Source: Paenibacillaceae bacterium
GTDB taxonomy: Bacteria > Bacillota > Bacilli > Paenibacillales > NBRC-103111
Reading direction: 5' to 3'
NCBI GenBank assembly: GCA_029256185.1
Contig: JAQSYI010000011.1
Location: forward strand, 186,001-250,000
Length of the DNA: 64,000 nucleotides
The notes beneath the pieces are model-generated. The model had not been told where the DNA came from, searched no databases, and saw only the letters and a program-made list of their open reading frames with translations. A program made the translations under genes and the position numbers. This document shows, piece after piece, positions 1-8,567 of this stretch (positions are counted from its first letter, which is position 1; each line of letters opens with the position of its first letter).

Positions 1-1
1 G

Positions 2-304
2 TCGTCCGGCACTGTTTTTGTCCAGATTCGTAATGATGCAGTTGGTAAGTTTGGTATTAAGCACGATCCCATCGAGATGGGGGCAAATGGGCTGCCGCAC
101 ATGGAGGTTTTCATGACAGACAGCCACATCAAGGCATTCCGCCAATTGGCGGTGGGATGTATGGAACATAAACGGAATTGGACTCATGGAGAAATTTATT
201 TTGAATTCACAATGCGCAAGAATGTATTGAGCGCCAGCGTACAGTTTGAGTCCAATTATAATATGGCCAACCTGCTCGGCAAGATGTTTCCCCCTAAGCC
301 ATGA
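2..304 (+). CDS. 3' end of an unrecognised protein (partial)
   Basis: The frame is open from the window edge to the TGA at 302-304, giving the last 100 residues of a protein whose start lies outside. I do not recognise the family. The visible part is soluble-looking, with no membrane segment, and ends in a Phe/Asn/Met-rich stretch. An internal ATG at 77 could also be a start, but the open frame upstream makes a truncated longer gene more likely. A hairpin terminator follows at about 374-405. Confidence 0.5.
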   Translation, partial: SSGTVFVQIRNDAVGKFGIKHDPIEMGANGLPHMEVFMTDSHIKAFRQLAVGCMEHKRNWTHGEIYFEFTMRKNVLSASVQFESNYNMANLLGKMFPPKP

Positions 305-373
305 GGCTGACGGCAGTGGGGTACAAGTACAGGCTAGGAATAAGCAATCATACATATTGCTATTATTATGAAT

Positions 374-405
374 CAGAAGGAGCCGCCTGGGGGTGGCTTC
401 TTTTG
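374..405 (+). terminator. probable intrinsic terminator
   Basis: AGAAGGAGCC and GGCTTCTTTT form an imperfect stem ending in a T-run, downstream of the first gene. The rest of 305-604 shows no gene. Confidence 0.55.
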
Positions 406-604
406 CTGTAGAGAAGATGCCAAGCGAAAAGTTGGCTGCAGGCAGATCCTATGAAGTATGGAATGTTCATTAAGGGATTGGGTAAGGTGTTTTTGCCCAG
501 GCAGCGTTTTTTACCGGCTTGTCATGCTAGTCTGCATAATAGGCCAAGTCTCCTCATAGACATGTACAAATCCATTTGATTAGGTGCAGAGGGGATGATG
601 GGAA

Positions 605-1942
605 ATGCGTCGTCGATTATTGGGCTTCGCTTTAGTATTGATGAGTGTCGTGCTTCTGATGGCGGGTTGCGGGAAGAAGGATGCCGGTGCGGTGGTGAAG
701 GATCTGGACAAGCTGGCGGACGGGCTGCAGAGCTATACCACAACGGGAACGATGACGTTGAATACGGGGACAGAGCCGCAGGAATATCAGGTGGAGGTTT
801 CATTCCAGCAGCCTTCTTACTATCGGATTGCCCTGACCAACCAGAAGAAGGACATCTCTCAGATTGTGTTGAAGAATGATGACGGGGTATTCGTGTTGAC
901 GCCCCACCTGAACAAAAGCTTCCGCTTCCAAAGCGATTGGCCGGAGAATCAGGGCCAGGTTTATTTGTACAAGTCGCTGGTGAACAGCATCAATCAGGAC
1001 AAGGAACGGCAATTCACCACGGACGGGGATTCCTACGTGTTCGATGTGATGGCCAACTACTCCAATGCTTCTCTCTCCAGGCAAAAGATTTGGCTGAACA
1101 AAAAGACCTACGCCCCGCAATCGGTGGAAATTTATGATGCCCAGAACAATCCGGTGGTAGTGATGACGTTCAATAACTTCAAGTTCGATGAGACGTTCGA
1201 AAAGGATTACTTCGATATGCAGCGCAATATGACAGGAGCCCGTCTGGTACTTCCCACGCTGGGACAACAACCGGGTACAGGCCAGGCAACCGGAGCAGCC
1301 CAGCCGGGTGAACAGGCGGCAGGCGTGAGCGGAGCAGGCTCGGCAGTAGGCAGCTCTGGGACTGCAGGAGGCGCTAGTGGCACAGCGGCGGCAGGCAGTG
1401 CCGGAGGTGCCGTTAACGGAGCGGCTGCGGTCAATGGAGCCGGCAATGGAGCCGCGCCCGCAAGCAGCAGTGCAGGCGGTGTGAGCAGCATAGGCAATGC
1501 GGCAGGAACAACAGGAGCAGGCGCAGCCGGCAATGGAACTGCAGCAACAGGAGCAGGTACAGCTGGCAATGGAACGGCCGCAGCCGTTCCAGCCGCCCAG
1601 CAGGAGGCCGCCATTATTGAGCCCTCTTATATTCCCCAGGGCGTCGGCAAGCCGCAGATCAGCGAGACCAAGGTGGGCGAGAATCCGGCTGTCCTGCTGA
1701 AGTACAGCGGCACATACAACTATACTCTTATTGAGTCGCGGCCTACGGATAAATCCGCCTCGTTCCAAAAAGGCGAGCTCATTGATCTGGGACTGGGATT
1801 CTACGGAGTGATGACCGGCGAGGACAAGAAGACGCTCACCTGGATGGACCAAGGAGTGGAATTCCGTCTCTCCTCCGGGGATCTTCCGGTCGCAGAAATG
1901 GTGAATATCGCTATGGCGGTTCAAGGCCAGTCGATAAAATGA
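605..1942 (+). CDS. ydcC: YdcC/LolA-like outer-surface lipoprotein with low-complexity insertion
   Basis: A 445-residue predicted lipoprotein: a short basic N-terminus, a hydrophobic stretch and a lipobox (LLMAGC) with Cys22 as the lipidated residue. The region after the signal resembles the LolA/LppX fold of Bacillus YdcC, which lies directly upstream of alr there as here. Residues about 220-333 are almost only Gly, Ala, Ser, Thr and Asn. This stretch sits inside the protein: a conserved-looking segment follows it (residues 338-445, ending in a region about inner/outer leaflet strands). Start ATG 605 has a GAGGGG ribosome site. YdcC is poorly characterised in Bacillus and has been linked to sporulation; its role here is inferred. 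The long insertion is unlike the Bacillus protein. Confidence 0.75.
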   Translation: MRRRLLGFALVLMSVVLLMAGCGKKDAGAVVKDLDKLADGLQSYTTTGTMTLNTGTEPQEYQVEVSFQQPSYYRIALTNQKKDISQIVLKNDDGVFVLTPHLNKSFRFQSDWPENQGQVYLYKSLVNSINQDKERQFTTDGDSYVFDVMANYSNASLSRQKIWLNKKTYAPQSVEIYDAQNNPVVVMTFNNFKFDETFEKDYFDMQRNMTGARLVLPTLGQQPGTGQATGAAQPGEQAAGVSGAGSAVGSSGTAGGASGTAAAGSAGGAVNGAAAVNGAGNGAAPASSSAGGVSSIGNAAGTTGAGAAGNGTAATGAGTAGNGTAAAVPAAQQEAAIIEPSYIPQGVGKPQISETKVGENPAVLLKYSGTYNYTLIESRPTDKSASFQKGELIDLGLGFYGVMTGEDKKTLTWMDQGVEFRLSSGDLPVAEMVNIAMAVQGQSIK

Positions 1943-2126
1943 GTTGGAGAAAGTTTCATTGACACTGCTCATCACACCCGTTAACATAAAGCATATGCTT
2001 GTGCAACAGGTGTTGATAGCAGCAGGTGCTTTAATAATGTTTTCATGTATGGACTGTATCAGGGGTCATCGTGACATGCCGGTTCACCGGCTGCTGCGGT
2101 GCCCCTATCGATTTCAAAGAGGGTGA

Positions 2127-3320
2127 ATGGCAGTGGATTCGTTTTACCGCCCTACCTGGGTGGAGATATCCCTAGATGCGCTGCGGTTTAATTTGCGCAG
2201 CTTCCGGAGCAGTCTGCCGTCCGGAATGAAGATTCTTGCCGTAGTCAAAGCGGATGCCTACGGGCACGGCGCGGTGCAGGTGGCCAAGGAGTGCATGGCC
2301 GAAGGAGCCGAATATCTGGCGGTGGCTTTCATGGACGAAGCGCTGGAGCTAAGGCGCGCCGGCATTACTGCGCCGGTACTGGTCCTGGGCTATACGCCTG
2401 CGGAAGCTGTGGAGCTGGCAGTTCGGTATAACATTACGATCAACGTGTACAGTGTGGATGTTTTGGATGCTTTGGCCAAGCGCCCGGCTTCGGCCCATCC
2501 TGTCCGGATTCATATTAAGGTGGATAGCGGCATGGGCAGGTTGGGGCTGAACCGGGAGGGAGAGTCTATTGCCTTTATCGAGCGGGCGCTGTCTTTGCCG
2601 GGGGTCCTGGTGGAGGGACTGTTCACTCATTATGCCTGCGCAGATGAGGCTGACAAAGGCTACACCAACCGCCAATACCAGCGGTTCAACCGGATTGTGG
2701 ACCATTTTCGCAGCAAGGGGATGGAATTCCCCTATGTACATGCAGGCAACACGGCTACCGCGATTGACTGTCCGGAGATCAGCTACAATATGGTCCGGCT
2801 GGGGATCGGGATGTACGGCTTGTATCCTTCGGAGGAAGTCAAACAGGAACGTGTGGAACTGCGGCCGGTGATGAGTCTGAAGACCCGGGTGGTTATGCTG
2901 AAGGCGATGGAAGAGGGAGCAGGCGTTAGTTACGGAGCCCTGTATCACGCCTTGGAAGGCGAACAAGTAGCGACTCTTGCCGTGGGTTACGCCGACGGCT
3001 TCTCCCGGATGCTGACCGGCAAGGCAGGTGCCTTAATCCGCGGCAAGCGTGTGCCCGTTGTCGGCAGAATCTGCATGGACCAATGCATGATCAGCCTGTC
3101 CGGGGTGGAAGGGGCTCAATTGGGAGACGAGGTAGTCATGTTTGGCGATCAAAGCGGCTGCAGAATTACCGCTGAGGAGCTTGCAGAACAACTGGGCACA
3201 GTGAACTATGAGATCGTCTGTATGATTTCCCACCGTGTACCCAGGGTGTATGTAGAGAACGGACAGGTGGTCAATACGGTCAACCTGCTCCAGCATCCGG
3301 AGGAGATGAAGCAGGTTTAA
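2127..3320 (+). CDS. alr: alanine racemase
   Basis: A 397-residue PLP enzyme that interconverts L- and D-alanine to supply D-Ala for peptidoglycan. The PLP lysine lies in VVKADAYGHG (Lys41) and the catalytic tyrosine in GVSYG (Tyr269). The N-terminal TIM barrel, the KVDSGMGRLG segment and the C-terminal CMDQCM segment are all present, and length is normal. Start ATG 2127 follows an AAGAGGGTG ribosome site. The gene sits between the lipoprotein and the NdoAI/NdoA pair, the same order as in Bacillus subtilis. Confidence 0.96.
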   Translation: MAVDSFYRPTWVEISLDALRFNLRSFRSSLPSGMKILAVVKADAYGHGAVQVAKECMAEGAEYLAVAFMDEALELRRAGITAPVLVLGYTPAEAVELAVRYNITINVYSVDVLDALAKRPASAHPVRIHIKVDSGMGRLGLNREGESIAFIERALSLPGVLVEGLFTHYACADEADKGYTNRQYQRFNRIVDHFRSKGMEFPYVHAGNTATAIDCPEISYNMVRLGIGMYGLYPSEEVKQERVELRPVMSLKTRVVMLKAMEEGAGVSYGALYHALEGEQVATLAVGYADGFSRMLTGKAGALIRGKRVPVVGRICMDQCMISLSGVEGAQLGDEVVMFGDQSGCRITAEELAEQLGTVNYEIVCMISHRVPRVYVENGQVVNTVNLLQHPEEMKQV

Positions 3321-3593
3321 CGGGCTTTTTTCAGGTGGAATTATTTACTATGGGATTTTTGTGATAATAAGCAAAGGATTTTCCCTGTTTTCGCCGAAAT
3401 ATGTAATATAGGGTTAGGACCGGAGTGCCAGGCTTGGGAATATAACATACCTGATATACGGTCAGCATATACTTGGGATATGCCTGCATGGCCAGCTTTC
3501 CTGATAGAAGGCGCTGTGGCTTTGTATAAATTTGCTTCATTTGTACCATACTGGGGAATACGGGTAGGGTAATGCTTTGGGGGTGCGAGATTA

Positions 3594-3872
3594 GTGTCCA
3601 ATGTGAACACGAAACGGATCATGATCAGTCTGCCGGACCAGCTTCTGCAGGAGGTCGACGGCATTGTGGAGCAAGAAAACTCCAACCGCAGCGAATTGAT
3701 ACGCCAGGCGATGAAATTGTATTTGCTGGAACGCAGGAAGCGCCAGATTCGCGAGTCCATGCAGCGGGGGTACATGGAGATGGCCAAGATTAATCTGCAT
3801 ATTGCTTCTGAATCCTTTCATGCGGAAGAGGATGCGGGAACGACAGTGGATCGTTTGGTTAGCGGGGTGTAG
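3594..3872 (+). CDS. ndoAI: antitoxin NdoAI (EndoAI, ribbon-helix-helix)
   Basis: A 92-residue antitoxin that binds and inhibits the mRNA interferase encoded 3 bp downstream. The N-terminal KRIMISLPDQLL segment is a ribbon-helix-helix DNA-binding start. The C-terminal part (RGYMEMAKINL, TTVDRLVSGV) closely matches Bacillus EndoAI, where it contacts the toxin. The only suitable start is GTG 3594. It is probably co-transcribed with ndoA and may autoregulate, as is common in the family. Confidence 0.93.
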   Translation: MSNVNTKRIMISLPDQLLQEVDGIVEQENSNRSELIRQAMKLYLLERRKRQIRESMQRGYMEMAKINLHIASESFHAEEDAGTTVDRLVSGV

Positions 3873-3875
3873 CCA

Positions 3876-4226
3876 TTGATTGTCAAACGCGGCGATGTGT
3901 TTTTTGCTGATCTGTCACCTGTGGTTGGATCGGAGCAAGGGGGCGTACGTCCCGTATTAGTGATCCAGAACGACATCGGCAACCGGTTCAGTCCCACTGT
4001 AATCATTGCAGCTATTACGGCCCAGATTCAGAAGGCGAAGCTGCCCACCCATGTAGAGATTGACGCGGAGACCCATGGCTTTGACCGGGATTCTGTCATC
4101 CTGCTGGAGCAGATCAGGACCATCGACAAGCAGCGTTTAACGGATAAAATCACACACCTAGATGAAGAAACGATGCACAAGGTTGATGATGCTTTGCAGA
4201 TCAGCGTTGGTCTTATCGAATTCTAA
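3876..4226 (+). CDS. ndoA: mRNA interferase NdoA (EndoA, MazF family)
   Basis: A 116-residue endoribonuclease, the same length as the Bacillus enzyme and nearly collinear with it ([15 protein letters not shown] at the start, [12 protein letters not shown] at the end). Arg25 in GGVRPV and Thr48 in AAITAQ correspond to the catalytic pair of the family. It cleaves mRNA at a short specific sequence (UACAU in Bacillus). The start codon is TTG at 3876, 3 bp after the antitoxin stop, so the two are translationally coupled. Confidence 0.96.
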   Translation: MIVKRGDVFFADLSPVVGSEQGGVRPVLVIQNDIGNRFSPTVIIAAITAQIQKAKLPTHVEIDAETHGFDRDSVILLEQIRTIDKQRLTDKITHLDEETMHKVDDALQISVGLIEF

Positions 4227-4321
4227 CCTATGCGGCATGCGACAGAGCGGGGGGAAACCCTCGTTTTTTTGTGGAAATATACGGAAAAAGGAAGCTTCAG
4301 CATCTGCAGCGGCAGGGGCAT

Positions 4322-4577
4322 TTTTGACATTATAGAATCTATACGTTTTCCGGGGCCCCCGCAAAGTACCTGGAATAGGCATCGAAGGCAGGCTCCACTT
4401 TGTGGGGCTATTTTGACATTATAGAATCTATACGTTTTCCGGGGCCCCCTCAAAGTGCCTGGATAAGCATCGAAGGCAGGCTCCACTTTGTGGGGCTATT
4501 TTTTTGGGGATTGTGATTCGGGGGCTCCCCCAAAAGTACCCGGATTTTGCTTCGAAGCATCTCGTCACTTTTGGGGG
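4322..4577. repeat. 89-bp tandem repeat plus a diverged third hairpin unit
   Basis: Two near-identical 89-bp units start at 4322 and 4411. Each carries an inverted repeat built from CCCC..CAAAGT and ACTTTG..GGGG. A third, diverged unit at about 4520-4577 keeps the fold through matched changes (TCCCCCAAAAGT against ACTTTTGGGGGA). The block lies just upstream of tex and reads open in the tex frame, but it is not coding in my view. Confidence 0.85.
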
Positions 4578-4659
4578 ATTGTTTTGCGCCGGATTGGCAT
4601 CGGAGCCGTTTTTGCAGTATAGTCATAACAGAACCCAGCTGCAAAGGATGAGGGAATGG

Positions 4660-6891
4660 ATGGCAAAAGAGACGAAGCAAGTGTTAATCCCCGAGGAGGA
4701 AACAAAGGGCAGTGAGCTAACGCCTGCTGAGAAGGCCAAGGTCGAGGAGCGGATCCTAAAGCAGATCGCCGCCGAGCTGCAGATTCCCGCAGGCAAGGTG
4801 AAGACGACAATCGGATTATTGGACGAGGGAAATACCATACCGTTCATTGCCCGGTACCGCAAGGAAATGACAGGGGAGCTGGATGAAAACCAGCTGCGCG
4901 ATATCGAAGACCGGCTTCAATATATACGCAGCTTGGAGGAGCGCAAGCGGGAAGTGATCCGGCTGATCGACGAGCAAGGCAAGCTGTCTGCCGAACTGAA
5001 GACCTCCATCGAGAGTGCAGCCAAGCTGCAGGAGGTGGAGGACCTGTACCGGCCCTACCGCCAGAAGCGCAAGACCAGGGCCAGTGTGGCCAAGGAGCGG
5101 GGACTGGAGCCCCTGTCTCTGTGGCTGTGGTCCCAGCCCCGCAGCGGGGCGGCTATGGTGGAGGCGGCCCGCTATGTCAACCCGGAGAAGGGCGTGCATA
5201 CTGCTGAAGAGGCGCTTCAGGGCGCTATGGACATTATTGCGGAGAATATTGCCGATGATGCCAAAATCAGATCCTGGCTGCGCAAATTTACACACGACAA
5301 CGGAATGCTAACAACCGAGGCGAAGGATAAGGCTGCGGAGTCTGTGTACGAGATGTACTATGAATACAGTGAACCTATCCGCCGGCTGCCGCCCCACCGG
5401 ATTCTCGCCATTAACCGGGGGGAGCGCGAGGAAATTCTGAAGGTAAGGTTTGAAGTGCCCCAGGAGAAAATCCACGATTACATCGCGCGGCAGACGCTGA
5501 AGCGGGAATCCGCCGTACGGGAAATATTGCTGGCGGTGATTGAAGATACATACAAGCGCTTACTCGCCCCCTCTGTAGAGCGGGAGGTCCGCGGGGAGCT
5601 GACGGACAAGGCGGAGGAGCAGGCGATTCGCATCTTCGGCGAGAATCTGCGCAATCTGCTGCTCCAGCCTCCGGTCAAGGGCAAGCGGGTGCTGGGCGTG
5701 GACCCGGCCTACCGCACGGGCTGCAAGCTGGCGGCAGTGGATGATACGGGCAAGCTGCTGGAGATCGCGGTGACTTATCCTACACCGCCCAACAATAAAG
5801 TGGCGGAAGCGAAGGCTGTTTTCCGCCGGCTGATCGAGCAGCATGGGATTGAGCTGCTCGTGATCGGCAACGGAACGGCCTCCAGGGAAACCGAGCAGTT
5901 CGTCAGTGCACTGATCGGGGAGCTGAAGCGGCCGGATCTGCATTATATCATCGTGAGCGAGGCCGGAGCCAGCGTCTATTCCGCTTCCAAGCTGGCGCAG
6001 GAGGAGTTTCCCGAGCTGGACGTGGCCGAGCGCAGCGCCATCTCCATCGCCAGGCGGATGCAGGACCCGCTGGCCGAGCTGGTGAAGATCGAGCCCAAGG
6101 CCATCGGCGTGGGGCAATATCAGCATGATGTGCAGCAGAAGCGGCTCGATGAGAGCCTGAACGCCGTAGTGGAATCGGCGGTAAACCATGTGGGCGTGGA
6201 CCTGAACACAGCCTCGCCGTCCCTGCTGCAGTATGTGGCCGGCGTCAACGCCACCACGGCCAAGAACATCGTGAAGTTCCGCGAGGAAAACGGTAAATTT
6301 ACCAGCCGCAAGCAACTGCAGAAGGTTCCCCGGCTCGGTGCCAAAACCTTCGAGCAGTGCGTGGGCTTCATGCGGCTCAGCGATGCAGAGTCACCGCTCG
6401 ACAATACGCCGATTCATCCTGAATCTTACGGTGTGGTGGACCAGTTGTTCCGGGATCTGAAGCTCAAGCTGGAGGCGGTTGGCAGCCAGGAGCTGAAGGA
6501 CAAGCTGCGGGAGCTCCGGCCCGAAGAGGCGGCTGTCCGTCTGGGAGTGGGAGTGCCGACCCTGCGGGATATTCTGGACAGCCTGCAGCGTCCCGGCCGG
6601 GACCCCCGTGAGGAGCTGCCGCTGCCCATTCTGCGCACCGACGTGCTGAAGATTGAGGACCTGGCTCCCGGCATGGAGCTGCAAGGGACAGTCCGCAACG
6701 TGATTGATTTCGGGGCGTTCGTGGATATCGGCATCAAAAACGACGGACTTGTCCATATCAGCCAGCTAAGCGACACCTACGTCAAACATCCGATGGATGT
6801 GGTATCCATCGGGGACGTGGTCACCGTTTGGGTGCTCAGTGTGGATCTGAAGAAGGGCAGGGTCAGCCTGACCATGAAATCCCCGTCTTGA
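4660..6891 (+). CDS. tex: Tex-family RNA-binding transcription accessory protein
   Basis: A 743-residue Tex protein (YdcI in Bacillus). It has the N-terminal helical region (GNTIPFIARYRKEMTG), a YqgF/RuvX-like RNase H fold (LGVDPAYRTG, near residue 345), a helix-hairpin-helix pair (VDLNTASPSLL, near 510) and a C-terminal S1 domain (from about 670, VIDFGAFVDIGIKNDGLVHIS). The family binds nucleic acid and ribosome/transcription machinery; the exact role is unsettled. The frame is open upstream to 4504 through the repeat block, but ATG 4660 has a GAGGGA ribosome site and gives the usual N-terminus. Confidence 0.95.
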   Translation: MAKETKQVLIPEEETKGSELTPAEKAKVEERILKQIAAELQIPAGKVKTTIGLLDEGNTIPFIARYRKEMTGELDENQLRDIEDRLQYIRSLEERKREVIRLIDEQGKLSAELKTSIESAAKLQEVEDLYRPYRQKRKTRASVAKERGLEPLSLWLWSQPRSGAAMVEAARYVNPEKGVHTAEEALQGAMDIIAENIADDAKIRSWLRKFTHDNGMLTTEAKDKAAESVYEMYYEYSEPIRRLPPHRILAINRGEREEILKVRFEVPQEKIHDYIARQTLKRESAVREILLAVIEDTYKRLLAPSVEREVRGELTDKAEEQAIRIFGENLRNLLLQPPVKGKRVLGVDPAYRTGCKLAAVDDTGKLLEIAVTYPTPPNNKVAEAKAVFRRLIEQHGIELLVIGNGTASRETEQFVSALIGELKRPDLHYIIVSEAGASVYSASKLAQEEFPELDVAERSAISIARRMQDPLAELVKIEPKAIGVGQYQHDVQQKRLDESLNAVVESAVNHVGVDLNTASPSLLQYVAGVNATTAKNIVKFREENGKFTSRKQLQKVPRLGAKTFEQCVGFMRLSDAESPLDNTPIHPESYGVVDQLFRDLKLKLEAVGSQELKDKLRELRPEEAAVRLGVGVPTLRDILDSLQRPGRDPREELPLPILRTDVLKIEDLAPGMELQGTVRNVIDFGAFVDIGIKNDGLVHISQLSDTYVKHPMDVVSIGDVVTVWVLSVDLKKGRVSLTMKSPS

Positions 6892-6895
6892 ATGT

Positions 6896-6946
6896 AAAAA
6901 AGAGCAGCTCTCCTGTACGATTCTTGTGCAGGAGAGCTGCTCTTTT
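6896..6946 (+). terminator. intrinsic terminator after tex
   Basis: A long perfect stem (GAGCAGCTCTCCTG and its complement) with A-run and T-run flanks, so it may work in both directions, also serving cmpA on the minus strand. Confidence 0.9.
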
Positions 6947-7079
6947 AAAGTCGCAGAAAGGTTAAACGGAGAAGCGGCTCGACTTCTTGACAAACGCGTG
7001 TCAGCAAAGAGCGCCGTCAGGCGTTATCCTCGACATATGAGAGCTATAGACGGGATTGCGATGGGATACTCACAGTTTT

Positions 7080-7226
7080 TCACGGCTTCTGCTGCTTGCG
7101 TCCTTCTTGGAACTCGCGGTCTGACTTGTTGCGGTAGAAAAACCAACAGTCGTTCAGCATTCGGATTTGCCTGCGGTTCTTGCTCTGAAAGGCCCGCGTC
7201 AGTTGGTTGCAAAGCCATTGCGGCAT
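7080..7226 (-). CDS. cmpA: cortex morphogenetic protein CmpA
   Basis: A 48-residue protein starting MPQWLCNQLTRAFQ and containing LNDCWFFYRNK, which matches the signature of Bacillus CmpA (starts MPNWLKNQM, ends near QCWYFYRKKH). CmpA is a sporulation checkpoint protein that works with ClpXP and SpoIVA in cortex assembly. A strong ribosome site (GGAAGGAG) precedes the ATG at 7226. Its place between tex and sprT agrees with Bacillus. The protein has about eleven extra basic residues after the usual C-terminus of the Bacillus 37-residue protein. Confidence 0.9.
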   Translation of the reverse strand: MPQWLCNQLTRAFQSKNRRQIRMLNDCWFFYRNKSDREFQEGRKQQKP

Positions 7227-7331
7227 GCTGCCAGCTCCTTCCCGTTAGGCATTGATGTACTGTTACCATATGGGGCAACAGCCCGAAGGGTGCAGGTCCA
7301 ACGGAAAAAAACTGTGAAGGCATATGCCCGC

Positions 7332-7691
7332 TTATCCGGCGTCTTCCTCTGCGTCCTCATACCACTGCTCCAACTGGGCTTGCAGCGCGCGAATCTCCGT
7401 GAGTAGGGACACAAGGGGATAGGAAGTCTCTTCGATAGATGCGAAGGCCTGCTCCAACTGATTGATATAGGCCAGTCCCGTCAGCCGCGGGATCGTGGTA
7501 TCGATCAGCTCCAAATCATCGCATTCGGCGATCAGCCGCGGCAATTCGGGAATATTGGCAGCCGTTAATTTGACAATCTCTTTATGAAGCCTGTGATTCA
7601 AGGCGGTCAACTGGTACATGTGACTTTGGGGCATTTGGACGAATTCCAGTTGGGCTCCCAGCTTTAAGATACCGTAGCGTACTTTTTCCAT
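7332..7691 (-). CDS. conserved-looking unknown protein
   Basis: A 119-residue, acidic, mostly helical protein with no signal peptide or membrane segment. It starts with MEKVRYGILKLG and ends with EDAEEDAG. Start at 7691 has a purine-rich GAAAAGAGG upstream. I do not recognise the family. It lies between cmpA and sprT and is transcribed like cmpA, away from sprT. Confidence 0.65.
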   Translation of the reverse strand: MEKVRYGILKLGAQLEFVQMPQSHMYQLTALNHRLHKEIVKLTAANIPELPRLIAECDDLELIDTTIPRLTGLAYINQLEQAFASIEETSYPLVSLLTEIRALQAQLEQWYEDAEEDAG

Positions 7692-7871
7692 TTCCTATGC
7701 CTCTTTTCCTGATAAGGTAAGATTCGGATTTTGCTGATGGGGATGGTATGTTTTCTCACTTGACAGTTTATATCCTATTGGTCTTAAATTCAAGAAGAAT
7801 GATTTATTCATTAGTCATATATTGGCAGGTGAGAGCGGCAGGAACGGCTCCATCTCCGGGAAGGGGATACA

Positions 7872-8357
7872 ATGGACGACAAACAATTGCAGGAATGGGT
7901 CGAACGGGTATCTCTGGAATTCTTCAGGCTGCCCTTCCGTCATGCGGCCCTGTTCAACACCCGCTTGCGGACAACGGGAGGAAGATACTTCACCAAGTCT
8001 CATAATATCGAGATCAGTCTGAAGTACCTAGAGGCGCATGGAGCAGAGGAAATGGAGAAGATCATCAAGCATGAGCTGTGCCACTATCATCTCCATCTGG
8101 CCCGGGGAGGCTATCAGCACCGGGATGCCGACTTCAAGAAGCTGCTGCAGCTGGTAGGGGGAGCCCGTTATTGCAAACCCTTGCCCCAGCTCAAAAAGAA
8201 AGAGCCCTACCGGTACCGCCTGACCTGTGTCAGCTGCCGGATGGAGTATCTGCGCAAGCGCAAGGTCAATCCCCAGAAATATGTCTGCGGAAGATGCCGC
8301 GGCAGGCTGGAATTGACATCGCTGCTTCATCATGCTTCAGCCGTTGCCACCCCTTGA
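7872..8357 (+). CDS. sprT: SprT-like zinc metalloprotein
   Basis: A 161-residue SprT-family protein (YdcK in Bacillus). The metal site HELCH is at residues 67-71. A C-terminal zinc ribbon is formed by CVSC and CGRC (residues about 119-144). The family is similar to the protease domain of Spartan, but the bacterial role is not established. Start ATG 7872 has a GGAAGGGG ribosome site. The tRNA-Ser gene follows. Confidence 0.9.
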   Translation: MDDKQLQEWVERVSLEFFRLPFRHAALFNTRLRTTGGRYFTKSHNIEISLKYLEAHGAEEMEKIIKHELCHYHLHLARGGYQHRDADFKKLLQLVGGARYCKPLPQLKKKEPYRYRLTCVSCRMEYLRKRKVNPQKYVCGRCRGRLELTSLLHHASAVATP

Positions 8358-8383
8358 CTTCGCTAGCGCTTTCAGGCTACAAT
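8354..8383 (+). promoter_or_regulatory. sigma-A-type promoter of tRNA-Ser
   Basis: TTGACT at 8354-8359 and TACAAT at 8378-8383, 18 bp apart, ending 16 bp before the tRNA. Confidence 0.8.
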
Positions 8384-8399
8384 GGTAATTGTCAGTCGA

Positions 8400-8485
8400 G
8401 GAGAGATACCCAAGAGGCCGAAGGGGGCGCTTTGCTAAAGCGTTAGGGTGTAACAGCCGCAAGGGTTCGAATCCCTTTCTCTCCG
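8400..8485 (+). tRNA. tRNA-Ser(GCT)
   Basis: An 86-nt cloverleaf. The acceptor arms GGAGAGA and TCTCTCC pair, the anticodon GCT is at 8434-8436, a class II long variable arm is present, and the T arm contains GGGTTCGAATCCC. No CCA is encoded. It reads serine codons AGC and AGT. Confidence 0.96.
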
Positions 8486-8503
8486 TCAGATTTTGTTCAA
8501 GAG

Positions 8504-8536
8504 CAGGCGCTTCCCGTCAGGGGGGCGTCTGTTTCT
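8504..8536 (+). terminator. probable terminator after tRNA-Ser
   Basis: CAGGCGCTTCCC pairs with GGGGGGCGTCTG through a few G-U pairs and is followed by a short T-rich run. Confidence 0.5.
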
Positions 8537-8567
8537 TATGTAGGCAACTCAAGTGAGCGGACCCCGC

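Noticed and set aside
800..1987. Long minus-strand frame opposite the YdcC-like gene
   Set aside because: It is the shadow of the Gly/Ala-rich repeat region; composition is unusual, and there is no ribosome site or family motif.
4504..4659. N-terminal extension of Tex through the hairpin repeat block
   Set aside because: ATG 4660 has a ribosome site and gives the usual N-terminus; the extension translates the repeat and has no counterpart in the family.
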